Shown here: one piece after another, positions 62,941 through 64,000 of the stretch
Layout of the letters: each line of letters starts with the position of its first letter
Position numbering within the stretch: the stretch's first letter is position 1
NCBI RefSeq assembly: GCF_031998825.1
Contig: NZ_DAMACX010000007.1
Location: 1 to 64,000 of the forward strand
DNA from: Pseudescherichia sp031998825
GTDB taxonomy: Bacteria; Pseudomonadota; Gammaproteobacteria; Enterobacterales; Enterobacteriaceae
Reading direction: 5' to 3'
Length of the DNA stretch: 64,000 nt
Notes under the pieces: generated by a model
The model's input: only the letters and a program-made list of their open reading frames with translations
The model's database searches: none
Told to the model about the DNA's origin: nothing
Position numbers and translations under genes: made by a program

Positions 62941-63177
62941 TTATTCTTCCTTCATAATTGCAGGCCTGATGTCACATTCCCGGAACTGATAATCGCCGTA
63001 CTCGGCGCGAAGCTCGGCATCAACCTCATCGAAGATCCGATCATATAACTGGCGTGTCGGCTCGTTCCCCCATGCACGAACGAAATGGATGCCCTGACCG
63101 TCCGGGACTGCTTCCGTTGAGAACCGGAATGTAAGCTGCCATACCGCTACCTTGTTCAAATCCAAAGGCTGTTTCAT
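62941..63177 (-). CDS. Small phage protein, unknown
   Basis: 78 residues, soluble (VWQLTFRFSTEAVPDGQGIHFVRAWGNEPTRQLYDRIFDEVDAELRAEYGDYQFRECDIRP in outline). Strong GGAGGGG ribosome site 4 bases before the ATG. Lies between the spanin genes and the packaging side. Function unknown. Confidence 0.65.
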   Translation of the reverse strand: MKQPLDLNKVAVWQLTFRFSTEAVPDGQGIHFVRAWGNEPTRQLYDRIFDEVDAELRAEYGDYQFRECDIRPAIMKEE

Positions 63178-63362
63178 ATCCCCTCCGCTGTAATTAGTCG
63201 CGGTCAGGATAGTTCATTGTATCGACAATGAGTACAGTGCTGGGGTCAGTTTTTGAGCCATGACACATTCCCCTGTCCTGTAAAAATGCTTTCCGGCTAA
63301 ATCTCAGTGCAAAAATCATTAAAATCAGCATGCTTAGTATTGTAACGATTGTGCATTTGCAC

Positions 63363-63409
63363 CCCTTAGAAACACTCTGGGTTTCCTGTTTCTAAGGGCT
63401 TTTTTTATT
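63363..63409 (+). terminator. Strong plus-strand terminator with no gene in front
   Basis: Perfect 11 bp stem (CCCTTAGAAAC / GTTTCTAAGGG) followed by C and seven T on the plus strand. All genes around it are on the minus strand; the T run overlaps the Rz1 stop codon. The 63178-63362 stretch in front has no ORF and may encode a small RNA. Confidence 0.75.
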
Positions 63410-63644
63410 TCACTGCGTTATACCAGGCCTGCCAGCGGTACTTATCCAGCCGAAGTTGGCGCAGGCATTGCGATGTCTCGATGTCTGATTGCAGATCCGC
63501 GTCGCTGTCCTTTCCAGCATCACTTCCCTTGCACGGTTCCTGCATCAAATCCGCTGATGGAGTTGGCAGCGTCGATGGCACGCTGGCGCAGCTGCACAGC
63601 AGCATCGTCAAACTGGCACACAGTACGATTCGGATCCTGGACAT
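63405..63644 (-). CDS. Rz1-type outer-membrane spanin lipoprotein
   Basis: 79 residues. Signal sequence with lipobox ending LLCSC (lipid Cys at 19), then a Pro/Ser-rich and polar stretch and C-terminal WQAWYNAVK. Starts inside the Rz gene in another frame and runs beyond it, the usual overlapping Rz/Rz1 layout. With Rz it joins the two membranes in the last step of lysis. Confidence 0.88.
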   Translation of the reverse strand: MSRIRIVLCASLTMLLCSCASVPSTLPTPSADLMQEPCKGSDAGKDSDADLQSDIETSQCLRQLRLDKYRWQAWYNAVK

Positions 63645-63885
63645 ATTTCACCACGTCGCGGGTTATGGTTCGGTAGATGATCCGGCCTTCGTCGCTGGCC
63701 TGCGCGGCCTTCTGCTCGACCGGCTGAATCGCCTTTTCTGCTTTGGTGCGCTTATCGGCAGCCAGGGCGTTAATGTGGTCGGCGTGCGCGTACCAGCCAT
63801 TCCGGTAACGTAGCTCGCCATAGCCAATAGCAAGCAGGATCACCACGAGAGCGATCAGCAGAACCGTTCGGAAGCTAAAGGTCAT
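63520..63885 (-). CDS. Rz-type inner-membrane spanin
   Basis: 121 residues. N-terminal membrane anchor (about 5-23, TVLLIALVVILLAIGYG) followed by a helical, Ala/Lys/Gln-rich periplasmic part. Start is ATGA-coupled to the endonuclease-like gene upstream, which separates it from the expected lysozyme gene. Confidence 0.88.
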   Translation of the reverse strand: MTFSFRTVLLIALVVILLAIGYGELRYRNGWYAHADHINALAADKRTKAEKAIQPVEQKAAQASDEGRIIYRTITRDVVKYVQDPNRTVCQFDDAAVQLRQRAIDAANSISGFDAGTVQGK

Positions 63886-64000
63886 GTTTGCTCTCCGCCA
63901 GACACATCGAGAGCTCCCGCCTTTAAGAAATCACCATGCGTCTTTTGCAGGTATGATTTATAAGCTAACTCAGCATCAGCCTTGTTTTCGAATGTACCTA
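63882..64000 (-). CDS. C-terminal end of an AP2/HNH-type endonuclease-like protein (cut by window edge)
   Basis: 38 codons up to a TGA overlapping the Rz start. GTFENKADAELAYKSYLQ followed by KTHGDF fits the end of an AP2-like DNA-binding domain (GTF-x3-EEAAxAY-x-xAA-x-x-xHGEF), often found at the C-terminus of phage HNH homing endonucleases. The HNH part would lie beyond the window. The 38 residues alone make this a moderate call. Confidence 0.55.
   Translation of the reverse strand, partial: GTFENKADAELAYKSYLQKTHGDFLKAGALDVSGGEQT

Noticed and set aside
38765..64000. Phage integrase, repressor, replication or toxin (stx) genes
   Set aside because: None is visible in this window; those modules must lie beyond position 64,000, so no claim on phage type or virulence is made.

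Overview
This window is a 64 kb piece of an enterobacterial chromosome (family Enterobacteriaceae). Gene order and protein sequences resemble Escherichia coli K-12 near 1.9 Mb but differ enough to suggest an Enterobacter, Lelliottia or Leclercia type relative. The genus cannot be fixed from the sequence alone. GC-rich codon use, REP/BIME repeats of the family type, and the block htpX-prc-proQ-msrC-letAB-rsmF ... aspS-yecD-yecE support this. Compared with K-12, pphA, yobB and yebB are absent.

Positions 1-36,478 are core chromosome. In order they hold envelope quality control (htpX, prc), the RNA chaperone proQ, msrC, the LetA/LetB lipid-transport pair, rsmF, and small conserved ORFs around the overlapping RyeA/SdsR RNAs. 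Next come the copper-associated trio yebY-yebZ-yobA, holE, exoX, ptrB, yebE, yebF, SOS-controlled yebG, and PurR-controlled purT. The Entner-Doudoroff and pentose-phosphate block follows (eda, edd, zwf, hexR, pykA), with visible HexR and GntR operators. Then come lpxM, mepM, the Zur-controlled znuA / znuCB zinc importer, Holliday junction genes ruvC and ruvAB with a LexA box, yebC, nudB, aspS and yecD.

At 36,478 the second gene of the yecD-yecE pair is cut after 34 codons. The rest of the window is one end of a lambdoid, siphovirus-type prophage inserted in yecE, a site also used by some Stx phages. The integrase and the far junction lie beyond position 64,000. The prophage end next to yecE is an accessory zone with integrase-arm-like repeats, a LexA-controlled DinI-like gene, an AT-rich membrane-protein gene and a broken UmuD-like gene. 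It also has the 3' end of a proline tRNA gene followed by a second set of short repeats (probably a relic attachment site), and a second LexA-controlled two-gene unit.

From about 38.7 to 61 kb lies the late operon, all on the minus strand, so it is read here from high to low coordinates. It runs HNH endonuclease, small and large terminase, portal, ClpP-type prohead protease, HK97-type major capsid, connectors, tail tube, tail chaperone pair with a possible -1 frameshift, tape measure, lambda M-L-K-I-J homologues, and tail fibre. A two-gene moron with its own terminator, one product resembling the VasI/TagO family, sits between the tail chaperones and the tape measure. At 62-64 kb are small unknown genes, the nested Rz/Rz1 spanins and the end of an AP2/HNH-like endonuclease gene in the lysis region.

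The most unusual observations are the tail-gene moron, the relic tRNA-Pro attachment site inside the prophage, and a gene upstream of the terminase carrying gpJ-like C-terminal motifs in swapped order. Hairpin-plus-T-tract elements also recur in the same orientation between late genes, and a strong plus-strand terminator in the lysis region has no gene in front of it.
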